Origin: an uncultured Dehalococcoidia bacterium
GTDB lineage: Bacteria > Chloroflexota > Dehalococcoidia > Lucifugimonadales > UBA3495
Reading direction: 5' to 3'
Assembly: GCA_958296445.1 (NCBI GenBank)
Contig: OY282565.1
Location: forward strand, 1,281,936-1,345,935
Length of the DNA: 64,000 bases
Every line of letters begins with the position of its first letter. The first letter of the stretch is position 1. Shown here piece after piece: positions 51,379 to 59,355 of this stretch. Under the pieces are notes generated by a model that had not been told where the DNA came from, did not search any database, and was given only the letters and a program-made list of their open reading frames with translations. Position numbers and translations under genes: made by a program.

Positions 51379-52635
51379 GTGCGGCACGAACTCTGGCCGC
51401 TGGTGAGCGGACTGCTGGTGTTCGTGGGGCTGCTGTCGAGCAGCGGGCTGTTGCTGGCGGTGGGCTCGCTGGTTGCGGTGGTGTGGCTGGCGGCGCGGGT
51501 TTGGGAGCGTTACGGGTTTCGCAGGGTGGTTTACAGTCGGCAGGTGGGGCGGCGGCGGGCTTTTATCGGCGATACCGTGGAATACACGGTTGCGTTGAGC
51601 AATGACAAGCCTTTGCCGCTTATCTGGGTGGAGGCGCAAGATCCTTTCCCGGAGGGGCTGGAGCTGGCCGGGGCGGTGGTGCGCGGCGCGACGCTGGAAA
51701 CCAACCGGCACCACAGCATTACGGCTTCGTTGCTGCCTTACCAGCGGGCGACTTGGAAATTCGTTATGCGTTGCAACCGGCGGGGCTATCATCGTATCGG
51801 CCCGGTGCGGATGCGGAGCGGCGACATTTTCGGTTTCGCGTCGTCGGAAACGCGGCATACCGGCGTTGACAATATACTGGTTTATCCCCGGGTGATAGAT
51901 TTGGAGGGGCTGCTTACGCCGCCGCAGCATCCCTTTGGGCTGGCGCGGGGGCGGATGCCGCTGTATCACGATACCAATAGGGTGAAGGGGCAGCGCGACT
52001 ACCGGGCGAGCGATCCGCTGAAGCATATTGACTGGAAGGCGACGGCTCGGGCGGGGGGGTTGCAGACTAGGGTGTTCGAGCCTGCGGTGTCGCTGAATAT
52101 GCTGATAGCCCTTAACGGCTCGACCAGTGATTTTGTGTGGCAGGGGACGAACCGGCGGCTGTTCGAGCGGGCGGTGACTGCGGCGGCGTCGGCGGCGGCG
52201 CTGGCCGACCGGCTGGGGTACAGCTACGGGCTGATTTCCAACGCGGTGGCGTCGTATTCGGGCAAGTGGCTGAGTGTGCCGTCTGGGGCGTCGGGGATGC
52301 AGCTGGCGATGACGCTGGAGGCGCTGGCGATGGCGGCGCCCTATGTGGTGGCGATGCTGCCGGATGTGTTCCGGGCCGAGCGCGACCGGCTGCCGCCGGG
52401 GGCGACGGTGCTGTTGGTGACCGGGACTATCAGCCCGTCGCTGCCGGAGCAGTTGGCGGCTATCGCCGGGCGGGGCTACCGGGTGCTGGTGCTGTATGCG
52501 GGCGATGGGGTGCCGCCGGAACGGATCGGGGAGTTTCCGGTGACGGGGATGGGGCATTTGCTGGATGCGCTCCCGGAGGGGGATGGGGAGGGGTTTGGCG
52601 GGGGGGTTGGGGATGAGGGCGGGGTTGTTGGGTGA
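51379..52635 (+). CDS. DUF58 domain protein
   Basis: A 418-residue membrane-associated protein. Two hydrophobic helices are at the start (LWPLVSGLLVFVGLLSS and LLLAVGSLVAVVWLAA). A beta-rich domain follows with VEYTVALSNDKPLPLIWVE and RCNRRGYHRIGPVRMRSGDIFGF. The DUF58 signature is then RDYRASDPLKHIDWKATAR near residue 225, with a VWA-like region behind it. It is a typical partner of MoxR ATPases and of transglutaminase/DUF4129 proteins. GTG 51379 is preferred as start; a GTG at 51322 lies inside moxR. The C-terminal end is Gly-rich (EGFGGGVGDEGGVVG). The last 290 bases of the gene are duplicated downstream at 52875. Confidence 0.9.
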   Translation: MRHELWPLVSGLLVFVGLLSSSGLLLAVGSLVAVVWLAARVWERYGFRRVVYSRQVGRRRAFIGDTVEYTVALSNDKPLPLIWVEAQDPFPEGLELAGAVVRGATLETNRHHSITASLLPYQRATWKFVMRCNRRGYHRIGPVRMRSGDIFGFASSETRHTGVDNILVYPRVIDLEGLLTPPQHPFGLARGRMPLYHDTNRVKGQRDYRASDPLKHIDWKATARAGGLQTRVFEPAVSLNMLIALNGSTSDFVWQGTNRRLFERAVTAAASAAALADRLGYSYGLISNAVASYSGKWLSVPSGASGMQLAMTLEALAMAAPYVVAMLPDVFRAERDRLPPGATVLLVTGTISPSLPEQLAAIAGRGYRVLVLYAGDGVPPERIGEFPVTGMGHLLDALPEGDGEGFGGGVGDEGGVVG

Positions 52636-52699
52636 ATGTTGGTTGCGGTTTGGGTTGCTAGGTTGCGCTGTTTAGGGCGTCGGGCAGGCGGCTTTCGCG
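52345..52699 (+). repeat. Direct duplication, copy 1 (3' end of DUF58 and a gene end)
   Basis: About 350 bases from GTGGTGGCGATGCTGCCGG in DUF58 through its stop to GGGCAGGCGGCTTTCGC. They recur at 52875-53221 with few changes and a six-base length difference near the Gly-rich tail. The last 44 bases of this copy (from 52657) equal the 3' end of the partner gene that reads inward at 53182, so both gene ends were copied together. Confidence 0.9.
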
Positions 52700-52874
52700 G
52701 TTTGAGGAAATTGCGGGATTCCTGTTTGGCACCCTAGCAGGGAAGGGAAAGGGTCTCACTGCCCAAGGCGAGATTCTTCGCTTTGCTCAGAATGACAGAT
52801 AGCTTGCTTAGAGTGACGGATGGCTTGCTTAGGGTGACGGATGGCTTGCTTAGAATGATGGATAGCTTGCTCAC
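52700..52874. repeat. Dispersed repeat between the two duplicated copies
   Basis: A segment with GAAATTGCGGGATTCC, AGGGAAAGGGTCTCACTGCCC, GAGATTCTTCGCTTTGCTCAG and then four GGATGGCTTGCTTAG-type units. It is of the same family as the tracts elsewhere and separates copy 1 from copy 2. Confidence 0.8.
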
Positions 52875-53159
52875 GTGGTGGCGATGCTGCCGGATGTGTT
52901 CCGGGCCGAGCGCGACCGGCTGCCGCCGGGGGCGACGGTGCTGCTGGTGACCGGGACTATCAGCCCGTCGCTGCCGGAGCAGTTGGCGGCTATCGCCGGG
53001 CGGGGCTACCGGGTGCTGGTGCTGTATGCGGGCGATGGGGTTCCGCCGGAACGGATTGGGGAGTTTCCGGTGACGGGGATGGGGCATTTGCTGGATGCGC
53101 TCCCGGATGGGGAGGAGTTTGGTGGGGGGGTTGGGGATGAGGGCGGGGTTGTTGGGTGA
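52875..53159 (+). pseudogene. Duplicated 3' fragment of DUF58
   Basis: It reads 94 residues identical or nearly so to the DUF58 C-terminus (VAMLPDVFRAERDRLPPG to DEGGVVG). It has no promoter, start or N-terminal domains of its own and follows repeat DNA. It is copy 2 of the 350-base direct duplication and holds no independent gene. Confidence 0.85.
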
Positions 53160-53181
53160 ATGTCGGGTGCGATTGGGGTTG

Positions 53182-53649
53182 CTAGGTTGCGCTGTTTAGG
53201 GCGTCGGGCAGGCGGCTTTCGCAATTTACTAATCTGATGCGTTCTTGCTGGCACCGGAAGGTAATTCGGATAGTGTCACGCAACTGGTTAATTTCTGCGG
53301 GATGGGATTCCCGGCCATATACTGCGATGGGGCGGAAGCGAAAATCCCGCCCGGGAGGGACAATTTTCTCAGCAATATCGGCGCCTGCCTGGAGTTGCCG
53401 CAGGAATTTGCTGGCATCGGCCCGGCCACTGGTCAACTCGATAGGCGCCACCCAATCATCGCCTCCCACAAATATGTAATCGCATCTGGATTGACTCTGG
53501 TTGGCAGGCCCTTTAGGGTGATCCATATCAACCAATGTGTAGGGTTTTGGGGAGTCGGTCAAGTCAATTGAGCAACCGTCCCGGTCGCATAAATCGGTTA
53601 TGCATTCGCTGGGGACATTTTCTAATACGCGGTCGGCGAGGCTAGTCAT
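53182..53649 (-). CDS. Unrecognised partner of the AAA ATPase, possible nuclease-like fold
   Basis: A 155-residue protein I cannot place. It starts MTSLADRVLENVPSECITDL. The core is RCDYIFVGGDDWVAPIELTSGRADASKFLRQLQAGA, in which an aspartate before a strand and a glutamate in APIELTSG recall the strand pattern of PD-(D/E)XK-like nucleases, although the lysine is not in its usual place. It ends with RDTIRITFRCQQERIRLVNC. It overlaps the end of the ATPase gene by eight bases and is on the same strand, so the two are co-translated. The last 44 bases belong to the duplicated segment also found at 52657. The DNA is less GC-rich than surrounding genes. Possibly the effector or sensor of an ATPase module; not proven. 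Confidence 0.6.
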   Translation of the reverse strand: MTSLADRVLENVPSECITDLCDRDGCSIDLTDSPKPYTLVDMDHPKGPANQSQSRCDYIFVGGDDWVAPIELTSGRADASKFLRQLQAGADIAEKIVPPGRDFRFRPIAVYGRESHPAEINQLRDTIRITFRCQQERIRLVNCESRLPDALNSAT

Positions 53650-55213
53650 TGGGCTGCTGGCTCTCATTGATGCGGCTGTTAATCTCTGCCCAGCGGTTAT
53701 AGATGTCTCGGGTTATATTGACGAAACCTACAGGGAATATGCCTGTATCGGTGTCCAGCTTGATTTCCCGCACTACTGCCCCGCCGGGTGGTGACTGGGG
53801 ATCGAACAGCCAGGCCCCTACCTGGTCGGGGTCAAGGGCGGCTTCCGCGCCTGGTATTCCTGCCCGGTTGGACTCGGGGATCTCCGACATACGCACTAGA
53901 TTAGCCAATTCTTCCAGCACATACTCGCTGTGAGTAATAAGCATAATTCGGACACCGGAGCGCACCGCCCCGGCAAGCTGCCGGATGAACTCTACTTGCA
54001 TCGCCGGGTGCAGGTGGGCTTCCGGCTCTTCGATAATCAGGGTTTCGCCGGGCTGCACCACGTGGCGCAGGTACAGCACCACAGGGGCAAGCTCAGGTAC
54101 CATTGATGACGTGTTCATTAATGGCAGATCCGTATTCCAGTCATCTGGCTGATAGGCAAACGTAGGATAGCCGACTGTGGATTTCTCGCGTTTTATGGTT
54201 CCTTTGAGGATTTCCTGCTCGATCAGTTCGGCAACCTCTTGGCCGCCTGGATTATTTCTAGGCCGTATTCTCTTGGGTGAATCGTCCAGTTGAATAAGCT
54301 GGCCCAGAAAGTCCGCAAGGACACCCGAAAGTGTAGGCAACGGTTCCTCGCGCCGGAGGCCGCCGTGTGAAGCGCGTTCAATCAATGAGCGTACTACTGC
54401 CCGGTGCGAATGCATGATGCCAGTGCGGTCGGCAGGCAGGTAGTATGAGTTATTAGTCAATGTGCGGAAGATTGATACGCCAATCATTGTAGCGAGGTCG
54501 GTTATGAGGACGTTCGCCAAGTGCCTTTTTTTATCCTCAACCAGAGCATTTAGCCACCGAGTCCTGTTAATACTCTCATACCAGCCCATAATATATTCGG
54601 GCTTAAGTTCTAAAACTTCTGTTTCAGGATTGGAAAGAACAAGATTTTGGTGTTCTTCGGATGCAGTAAAAAGATACTCAAATGTCTCCGAGGAAACACT
54701 TGAAATCCGTTTACGCACAGCGACTCGCACTTCACCGCCGGTTTGATGGCGAATCAAATTGCGGGTATTTCCCACTCCGAAGCAACGCTCAATTTCGCTG
54801 CCTACCGCGTCAGCCGATTCACTAGCCTCTTTTTTCAGATGAGAAAGGGCTAGTTTTGTGACAGATTCCCACAGATCAACAGGAAAATCCTTGGCAGGCG
54901 GGCTTTTATTAACCCATTTGGTCAGTTCTTCCACGACTCCATCAGGTATTGCCTGCCCGTCTGATGTTGGGTTGCCCATTCGACGCTGGTGGCCGATGAA
55001 TCCAGAGAGAGGGCCGCGTCCGAAAGCAAACAATTCCGCCTGCTCTGCGAATAACTTGTGCAATGCGTAGACCAGCATCGCCAAGTAGGATTTGCCGGTG
55101 TTGCTGGGGCCGGCGAACACGGTTAGGGGGCGCAGCTCTATCTTGGCCTTCTCTATGGGGCCAAAGTTGGAAACTTCCAGCTCTAGGTGTTTGGGTTCGG
55201 TTGTTTCGGGCAT
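53642..55213 (-). CDS. AAA ATPase of the OLD/DUF3696-like class
   Basis: A 523-residue SMC-like ATPase. It starts MPETTEPKHLELEVSNFGPI, then Walker A TVFAGPSNTGKSYLAMLVY near residue 35. The middle 300 residues are variable and helical. Near the C-terminus are GETLIIEEPEAHLHPAMQ (Walker B and D-loop, about residue 415) and MLITHSEYVLEELANL (switch histidine). There is no TOPRIM domain. The start ATG 55213 has GGAGAG upstream. The codon use is notably AT-richer in the middle (54400-54850), a sign of transfer. The pair sits on the opposite strand inside the MoxR-DUF58-DUF4129 locus. Such ATPase-plus-small-gene pairs are frequent in phage defence, which is an inference here. Confidence 0.8.
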   Translation of the reverse strand: MPETTEPKHLELEVSNFGPIEKAKIELRPLTVFAGPSNTGKSYLAMLVYALHKLFAEQAELFAFGRGPLSGFIGHQRRMGNPTSDGQAIPDGVVEELTKWVNKSPPAKDFPVDLWESVTKLALSHLKKEASESADAVGSEIERCFGVGNTRNLIRHQTGGEVRVAVRKRISSVSSETFEYLFTASEEHQNLVLSNPETEVLELKPEYIMGWYESINRTRWLNALVEDKKRHLANVLITDLATMIGVSIFRTLTNNSYYLPADRTGIMHSHRAVVRSLIERASHGGLRREEPLPTLSGVLADFLGQLIQLDDSPKRIRPRNNPGGQEVAELIEQEILKGTIKREKSTVGYPTFAYQPDDWNTDLPLMNTSSMVPELAPVVLYLRHVVQPGETLIIEEPEAHLHPAMQVEFIRQLAGAVRSGVRIMLITHSEYVLEELANLVRMSEIPESNRAGIPGAEAALDPDQVGAWLFDPQSPPGGAVVREIKLDTDTGIFPVGFVNITRDIYNRWAEINSRINESQQPND

Positions 55214-55370
55214 TGGTTTGCTCTCCGATTCGAGGGGCGGGGGGCGTCGGTGTACAATGGGGGTGCAGGTTATCTTAGCAGGTTGGGGGGGTGCGGGCAA
55301 TGGGTATTCTTAACATAAGGGGGCATTGGATTTATAATTGGCTGCCAGCCCATTATCAGGAGGTACAGCG

Positions 55371-55655
55371 ATGGCGCGGGCCCGGGTTTACCGCCATGAT
55401 GTCCGCTGCCCCGGTTGCGGCTCCAATTGGATGCGCAAGGACGGGTTCTCCGGCAGCCGGCAGGCTTACCGCTGCGGGGACTGCCGCCGCCGCCACCTGC
55501 CCGGCGGGGCTTACCTTCGTCCGGGGCCGGAGGTCAAGGAGCGGGGCATTGATTTGTATTTGGAAGGCAACAGCCTGAGCGCCGTCGGGCGGATTTTGGG
55601 GTACAGCGCCGCCGCGGTGCAGGGGTGGGTCAAAAAAAGGGGCGGCAAGCCCTGA
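55371..55655 (+). CDS. insA: IS1-family InsA (DNA-binding part of transposase)
   Basis: A 94-residue protein. It has a zinc-finger-like N-terminus CPGCGSNWMRKDG then YRCGDCRRRHLPG, and a helix-turn-helix near the C-terminus (GNSLSAVGRILGYSAAAVQGW). The start ATG 55371 has CAGGAGG seven bases upstream. At 55632-55638 seven As allow a -1 slip into the insB frame, and the insA frame ends at 55655. Alone, InsA represses and competes with transposase. Confidence 0.88.
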   Translation: MARARVYRHDVRCPGCGSNWMRKDGFSGSRQAYRCGDCRRRHLPGGAYLRPGPEVKERGIDLYLEGNSLSAVGRILGYSAAAVQGWVKKRGGKP

Positions 55656-56134
55656 GCCGGCTGCGGGAGCGGAACCGGCGCCGGAACGAGGGGGCTGCGG
55701 GCCTGCGCCCGGCAGCGGTAGTGTCCTGCGACGAGATGTGGAGCTATGCGGGGGCGCGGCGGGGGAGCAAGCGAAAGGACTGCTGGATTTGGACCGCAGT
55801 AATCAGCGAGGCCGACGGGCGCCGCTGGGTGGATTTCGAGGTGGGCGGCCGCAGCGAGGCGCCTTTCCTGCGGCTGTACCGGCGGCTGCCGGAGGCGAAG
55901 CTGTACCGCAGCGATGCTTACCCGGTGTACCGCTGGTTTCCGCCTGGGCGTCATGCCGTTGGCAAAGGCGGGGCGGTGAATTGGAACGAAGGGCTGCATT
56001 CGGTGTGGCGGGGTAAGCTGAACCGTCTGGCGCGGCGGACCAAGGGATACACCAAAAGCGCCGCAATGCTGGCGTATTCCCTGGCCCTGGTCTGCTGGCG
56101 GCAATGGCTGAAATCCAATACCCCCGCACGTTAA
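55625..56134 (+). CDS. insB: IS1-family InsB (catalytic DDE part, made by -1 frameshift)
   Basis: The open frame in the -1 phase relative to insA. The catalytic region shows VVSCDEMWSYAGARRG (first Asp of DDE), DCWIWTAVISEADGRR, KLYRSDAYPVYRWFPP (second Asp) and NWNEGLHSVWRGKLNRLARR (Glu region). Its own ATG is not needed: translation most likely enters from InsA at the A7 run, giving the InsAB' transposase of about 250 residues. It ends eight bases before the right terminal repeat is complete. Confidence 0.88.
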   Translation: MGQKKGRQALSRLRERNRRRNEGAAGLRPAAVVSCDEMWSYAGARRGSKRKDCWIWTAVISEADGRRWVDFEVGGRSEAPFLRLYRRLPEAKLYRSDAYPVYRWFPPGRHAVGKGGAVNWNEGLHSVWRGKLNRLARRTKGYTKSAAMLAYSLALVCWRQWLKSNTPAR

Positions 56135-56147
56135 GAATACCCGGGCA

Positions 56148-57545
56148 ATGGCGTTGGTTTGGAGGGCTCGGGTTATAACGGGGGTGGCGCTCTTTCTGGA
56201 GTGTTGCTCGCTGTATTTGGTTGTGGCGGTGTTGACGGGGTTGGCTAGGTTTGGGCAGTTGCAGATGCCTTTTTGGTTGGTGGGGGCGGCGCTGGTTTGG
56301 GGTTATTTGCTGTCGCGCTGGGTTTTGGGTTTGGGGATAACGCCGGTGCTGCGGGGATTGGTTGGGCTGGTTTTGGGGGTGCCGTCGCTGTTGTTGCTTA
56401 CGGCCTGGAACGCGGGGGAGTTGCTGTGGCCCTTTGGGCTGCTGGCGGCGGGGGGGATAGGCGGGGTGGGGGTGTTTGTTGGGTCGGTGATGTTTCTGCT
56501 GGTTATCTGGTGGCGGGGGGCGGCGCTGTCGCGGGAGGAGGTGACGCTGGATACGGTGCGGGCTTCTTTTCAGGTGGGGTTGGTGGTGCTGCTGGCGGCG
56601 TCGGTGATTGACGCGGTTACGCCGGGGCGGATGGTCAGCGGCTTTCTGGTGGTGGGCTTTTTTGCCGTGGGACTGCCGGGGATGGCGCTGGCGCGGTTTT
56701 CGTCGGAAAGCGGGGAGGAACGGGATATGCCGACGCAGTGGCTTTGGCCCATCGCGGCCTGCGTGGGCGGGGTGCTGGCTTTGGGGCTGCTAATCAGCGG
56801 CTTGGGGCTGGGGGGGCTGGATGACGTAACTAGGGCGGTTACTCGCGGGGTTGCGGCGGCGGGGTACTGGATTCTGGAGCCGGTGCTGATGCTTATTGGG
56901 CTGCTGGCCGGGGCGCTGGTGGGGGTGGGCAACTGGTTTTCCGGGCTGTTGGGGGGCGGCAGTATGGACGGTCTTATTGACGCGCAACGCCGCTTGGATC
57001 AGTTTCACCAAAGCCTGCGGGAGGGGGGGACGGAACCGGGCGGGAATGCGATGTTTACGGCGATGAAGTGGGCGGCGGCGGCGCTGGGGCTGGCCGCGGC
57101 GGGGTGGATTGTTTATGCGCTTTTCCGCGCTCGCCGTCGGGGGCGGGACGGCGAAATCAGCGAAAGTAGGGAGTGGTTGTTCAGTCTTGAGCGGGTTGGG
57201 GATGATTTGGGCGGGGCTTGGAGCGGGCTGTTTTCCGGGCTGCGGGATGCGGGCCGGGGACGGTCTGGCCGCCGTCGGCTGCGCTCGCCCCGGGACTATT
57301 ATCATGCGCTGCTGGAGCTGGCGGGGCGGGCCGGGCGGCCCAAGGAGGGGTGGGAAACGCCGCGGGAGCATCAGCGGGAGCTTTCCGGGATACTGCCGTC
57401 GGATCCGGTGGCCCGTATTGTGGATGAGTTTCAGGATGCGCATTATGGGGGGGCGGCGGCGCCTGACGCTGGGCAGATGGAGGGGCTGGAGGCGGGGCAT
57501 CGGGAGCTGGAGGAGTTTTTGCGGGAGCATCCGCCGGGGGGGTGA
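56148..57545 (+). CDS. DUF4129 membrane protein, third member of the MoxR-DUF58 locus
   Basis: A 465-residue protein with about seven to eight hydrophobic segments in residues 10-270 and a last one near 305-325. The soluble C-terminal DUF4129 domain follows, with RSPRDYYHALLELAGRAG, GWETPREHQRELSGILPSDP and VDEFQDAHYG. DUF4129 normally belongs next to DUF58 and MoxR, often with a transglutaminase, and may act in the cell envelope. Here it is 3.5 kb from DUF58. The IS1-family element ends just before it, and its start ATG at 56148 lies in the target duplication, so the native ribosome site (GGGGGGG upstream of the IS) is now cut off. Expression may depend on an IS-borne signal. Confidence 0.85.
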   Translation: MALVWRARVITGVALFLECCSLYLVVAVLTGLARFGQLQMPFWLVGAALVWGYLLSRWVLGLGITPVLRGLVGLVLGVPSLLLLTAWNAGELLWPFGLLAAGGIGGVGVFVGSVMFLLVIWWRGAALSREEVTLDTVRASFQVGLVVLLAASVIDAVTPGRMVSGFLVVGFFAVGLPGMALARFSSESGEERDMPTQWLWPIAACVGGVLALGLLISGLGLGGLDDVTRAVTRGVAAAGYWILEPVLMLIGLLAGALVGVGNWFSGLLGGGSMDGLIDAQRRLDQFHQSLREGGTEPGGNAMFTAMKWAAAALGLAAAGWIVYALFRARRRGRDGEISESREWLFSLERVGDDLGGAWSGLFSGLRDAGRGRSGRRRLRSPRDYYHALLELAGRAGRPKEGWETPREHQRELSGILPSDPVARIVDEFQDAHYGGAAAPDAGQMEGLEAGHRELEEFLREHPPGG

Positions 57546-57833
57546 TTGGGGGGGTGGGGTTGTTTGGGTTGGGGGTGTTTGTCTGAATCAGGATTTGGGG
57601 GATTTAGGGTAGGGTTTTGCTGCCTAGGGTGGGATTCTTCGCTGCGCTCAGAATGACAGGCGGGGGCAGAATGGCGGACAATTGCCGGGGGATTGCGAAA
57701 TTCCCCTTTGTCACTCTGAGCTAAGGGAAGGGTCTTGCCTCACAAGGTGGGATTCTTCGCTGCGCTCAGAATGACAGACGGGGCGGAATGGGATTTTGTT
57801 GCCGTGTTTGGGAAGGTGGCGGCGCGGGCGCGG
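57546..57833. repeat. Repeat tract
   Basis: TCTGAATCAGG at 57582, and two copies of GGATTCTTCGCTGCGCTCAG (57634 and 57751; a TG to GC variant of the usual element) with AATGACAG tails, plus GGGAAGGGTCTTGCC. No gene. Confidence 0.7.
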
Positions 57834-58739
57834 TTAGCGGAGGGTGGGGATTACTTCGTTGGCTATGCGGGCCATTAGGGGGCGGATGGCGGGGATTTCG
57901 CCGGAGTTTAGGGCTAGGATGAAGTGGTCTACTCCGGCTTCGGCGTATGCTTCTAGGCCGGCGCGTAGGGCGGCCAGGTCGTGGCCGGGGAGTCGGGAGC
58001 GGCCGGCGGCTCGCTGGCTGGAGGGGCCGGGGTGTACTTCGACTTCGATGCGGGCGGACATAGTGATTTCGGCGATGTTGCGTTTTTCGGTGGCGGCTAG
58101 GGCGGCTATTTCGCGGCGGCCCATTGCGAATTCTTCGGGGGAGAGGCCGGTGGGGTGCCAGCCGTCGCCCAAGCGGGCGGCGCGGCGCAGGGCGCGGGGC
58201 GATGATCCGCCAACCCATAGGGGTATGTGGGGCTGTTGCACGGGTTTGGGGGAGAAATACAGGTCGGAAAAGTCCCAGTTGCGGCTGCGGTATTGGGGGC
58301 GGGTTTTAGTCCACAGTTCGCGCATTATGGTGATGGATTCGTTGGTTAGGGAGCCGCGCTGGCCCATCCTAATGCCTAGGGCGTTAAATTCCTCGGTCAT
58401 TGCTCCGGCGCCGATGCCTAGGGTGACCCGTCCGCCGGACATTTGGTCGAGGGTGGCGGCGTATTTCGCCAGCTCTACCGGGTTGTGGTAGGGCAGAACC
58501 AGGACGGAGGTTCCGAGGGTGACGCGGCTGGTGGTGGCGGCCATAAAGGAGAGCATCGCCATTGGGTGGTAGTAGGGGCGGTCTTCCAGCCGCTCGCGGA
58601 TGTAGCCGGTGTTGAACAGGTGGTCCATAACCCAGATGGAGTCGTAGCCCAGTTGCTCCGCTTCGGGGCCTAGGGCCAGGACTTCCTGCGGGTCGGCTAC
58701 GCCCCAATTGTTGGGAACGGTAACGCCGATTTGCGCCAT
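57834..58739 (-). CDS. LLM-class F420/flavin-dependent oxidoreductase
   Basis: A 301-residue luciferase-like monooxygenase. The start MAQIGVTVPNNWGVADPQEV is followed by LGYDSIWVMDHLF, TTSRVTLGTSVLVLPYHNPV, ATLDQMSGGRVTLGIGAGAM, and IPLWVGGSSPRALRRAARLGDGW. These are the blocks of the F420-binding bacterial subfamily. The absence of an ssuD-like tail favours an F420 enzyme. It would oxidise or hydroxylate a small substrate. GAGGAAATT precedes the ATG. It precedes, on the same strand, no other close gene; a CACAGAG-type repeat lies upstream. Confidence 0.87.
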   Translation of the reverse strand: MAQIGVTVPNNWGVADPQEVLALGPEAEQLGYDSIWVMDHLFNTGYIRERLEDRPYYHPMAMLSFMAATTSRVTLGTSVLVLPYHNPVELAKYAATLDQMSGGRVTLGIGAGAMTEEFNALGIRMGQRGSLTNESITIMRELWTKTRPQYRSRNWDFSDLYFSPKPVQQPHIPLWVGGSSPRALRRAARLGDGWHPTGLSPEEFAMGRREIAALAATEKRNIAEITMSARIEVEVHPGPSSQRAAGRSRLPGHDLAALRAGLEAYAEAGVDHFILALNSGEIPAIRPLMARIANEVIPTLR

Positions 58740-58756
58740 AATTTCCTCTTTTGATG

Positions 58757-58787
58757 TTTACCACAGAGAACACAGAGGGCACAGAGA
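58757..58787. repeat. Dispersed repeat of the CACAGAG type
   Basis: ACCACAGAGAACACAGAGGG followed by CACAGAG between LLM oxidoreductase and ribH. Related to the GCAGAG tracts near 24190 and 27082. Confidence 0.6.
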
Positions 58788-58838
58788 TTTTTTTGGGGTT
58801 TTTCTGGAGTTCTGGGTTCTCTGGGGTTAATCAGGTGA

Positions 58839-59312
58839 TTAGGCTGTGTTTACTGCTGCGATTACGGAGGCGGTTTCTAGGGCGGCTAGGGCGGCGTTGG
58901 CGCCCATGTTGCCGGATTTGCCGCCGGCGCGGTTTAGGGCCTGCTCCATATTTTCGGTGGTTAGGACGCCGAATATGGTTGGGATGCCGGTGTCTAGGCC
59001 GACGGAGCCGGCGCCGCCGGAGGCTTGGCCGGCTACCATATCGTAGTGGGTGGTTTCGCCGCGTATGACTGCGCCTAGGCAGATAACGGCGTCGCAGCGT
59101 CCGCTTTTGGCGAAGGCGCGGGCGACTACCGGCAGCTCGAAAGAGCCGGGAACCCAGGCTACGGTGATGTCGGAGTCGCGCACCCCGCAACGGGCCAGCG
59201 TTTCTAGGGCGCCTTCCAGTAGCAGTTTGGTAATTACTTCGTTGAATCGGGCGACGGCGATTCCGACTCTTAGTCCTTGCCCGTTTATATCGCCCTTGAG
59301 CTCGTTGGGCAC
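58839..59312 (-). CDS. ribH: 6,7-dimethyl-8-ribityllumazine synthase
   Basis: A 157-residue protein. It matches Rib[22 protein letters not shown] (first strand and Phe that stacks on the substrate), [18 protein letters not shown] (phosphate-binding), [21 protein letters not shown] (catalytic His) and [18 protein letters not shown]. It joins an aminouracil ribityl derivative with dihydroxybutanone phosphate in riboflavin synthesis. The start is GTG 59312: AGGAG lies eight bases before it, whereas GTG 59321 would overlap that site. No other rib gene is in the window. The gene is followed by a short gap and the LLM gene, whose cofactor depends on flavin chemistry. Confidence 0.93.
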   Translation of the reverse strand: MPNELKGDINGQGLRVGIAVARFNEVITKLLLEGALETLARCGVRDSDITVAWVPGSFELPVVARAFAKSGRCDAVICLGAVIRGETTHYDMVAGQASGGAGSVGLDTGIPTIFGVLTTENMEQALNRAGGKSGNMGANAALAALETASVIAAVNTA

Positions 59313-59355
59313 AATCAGCACTCCTGAGAGGGTTTTGGTTGGTTGGCGGATGGCG

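Larger units (their letters stand above)
55302..56142 (+). mobile_element. IS1-family insertion sequence (841 bp)
   Basis: Terminal inverted repeats GGGTATTCTTAAC (55302-55314) and GTTAAGAATACCC (56130-56142) frame insA and insB. The 7-base sequence GGGCAAT stands directly outside both ends (55295-55301 and 56143-56149) as a target duplication. All parts look intact. The right copy of the target duplication contains the AT of the DUF4129 start codon. Confidence 0.92.

Noticed and set aside
53642..55213. Septu (PtuA/PtuB) system
   Set aside because: The ATPase fits loosely, but the 155-residue partner has no HNH motif, so the system cannot be named Septu.
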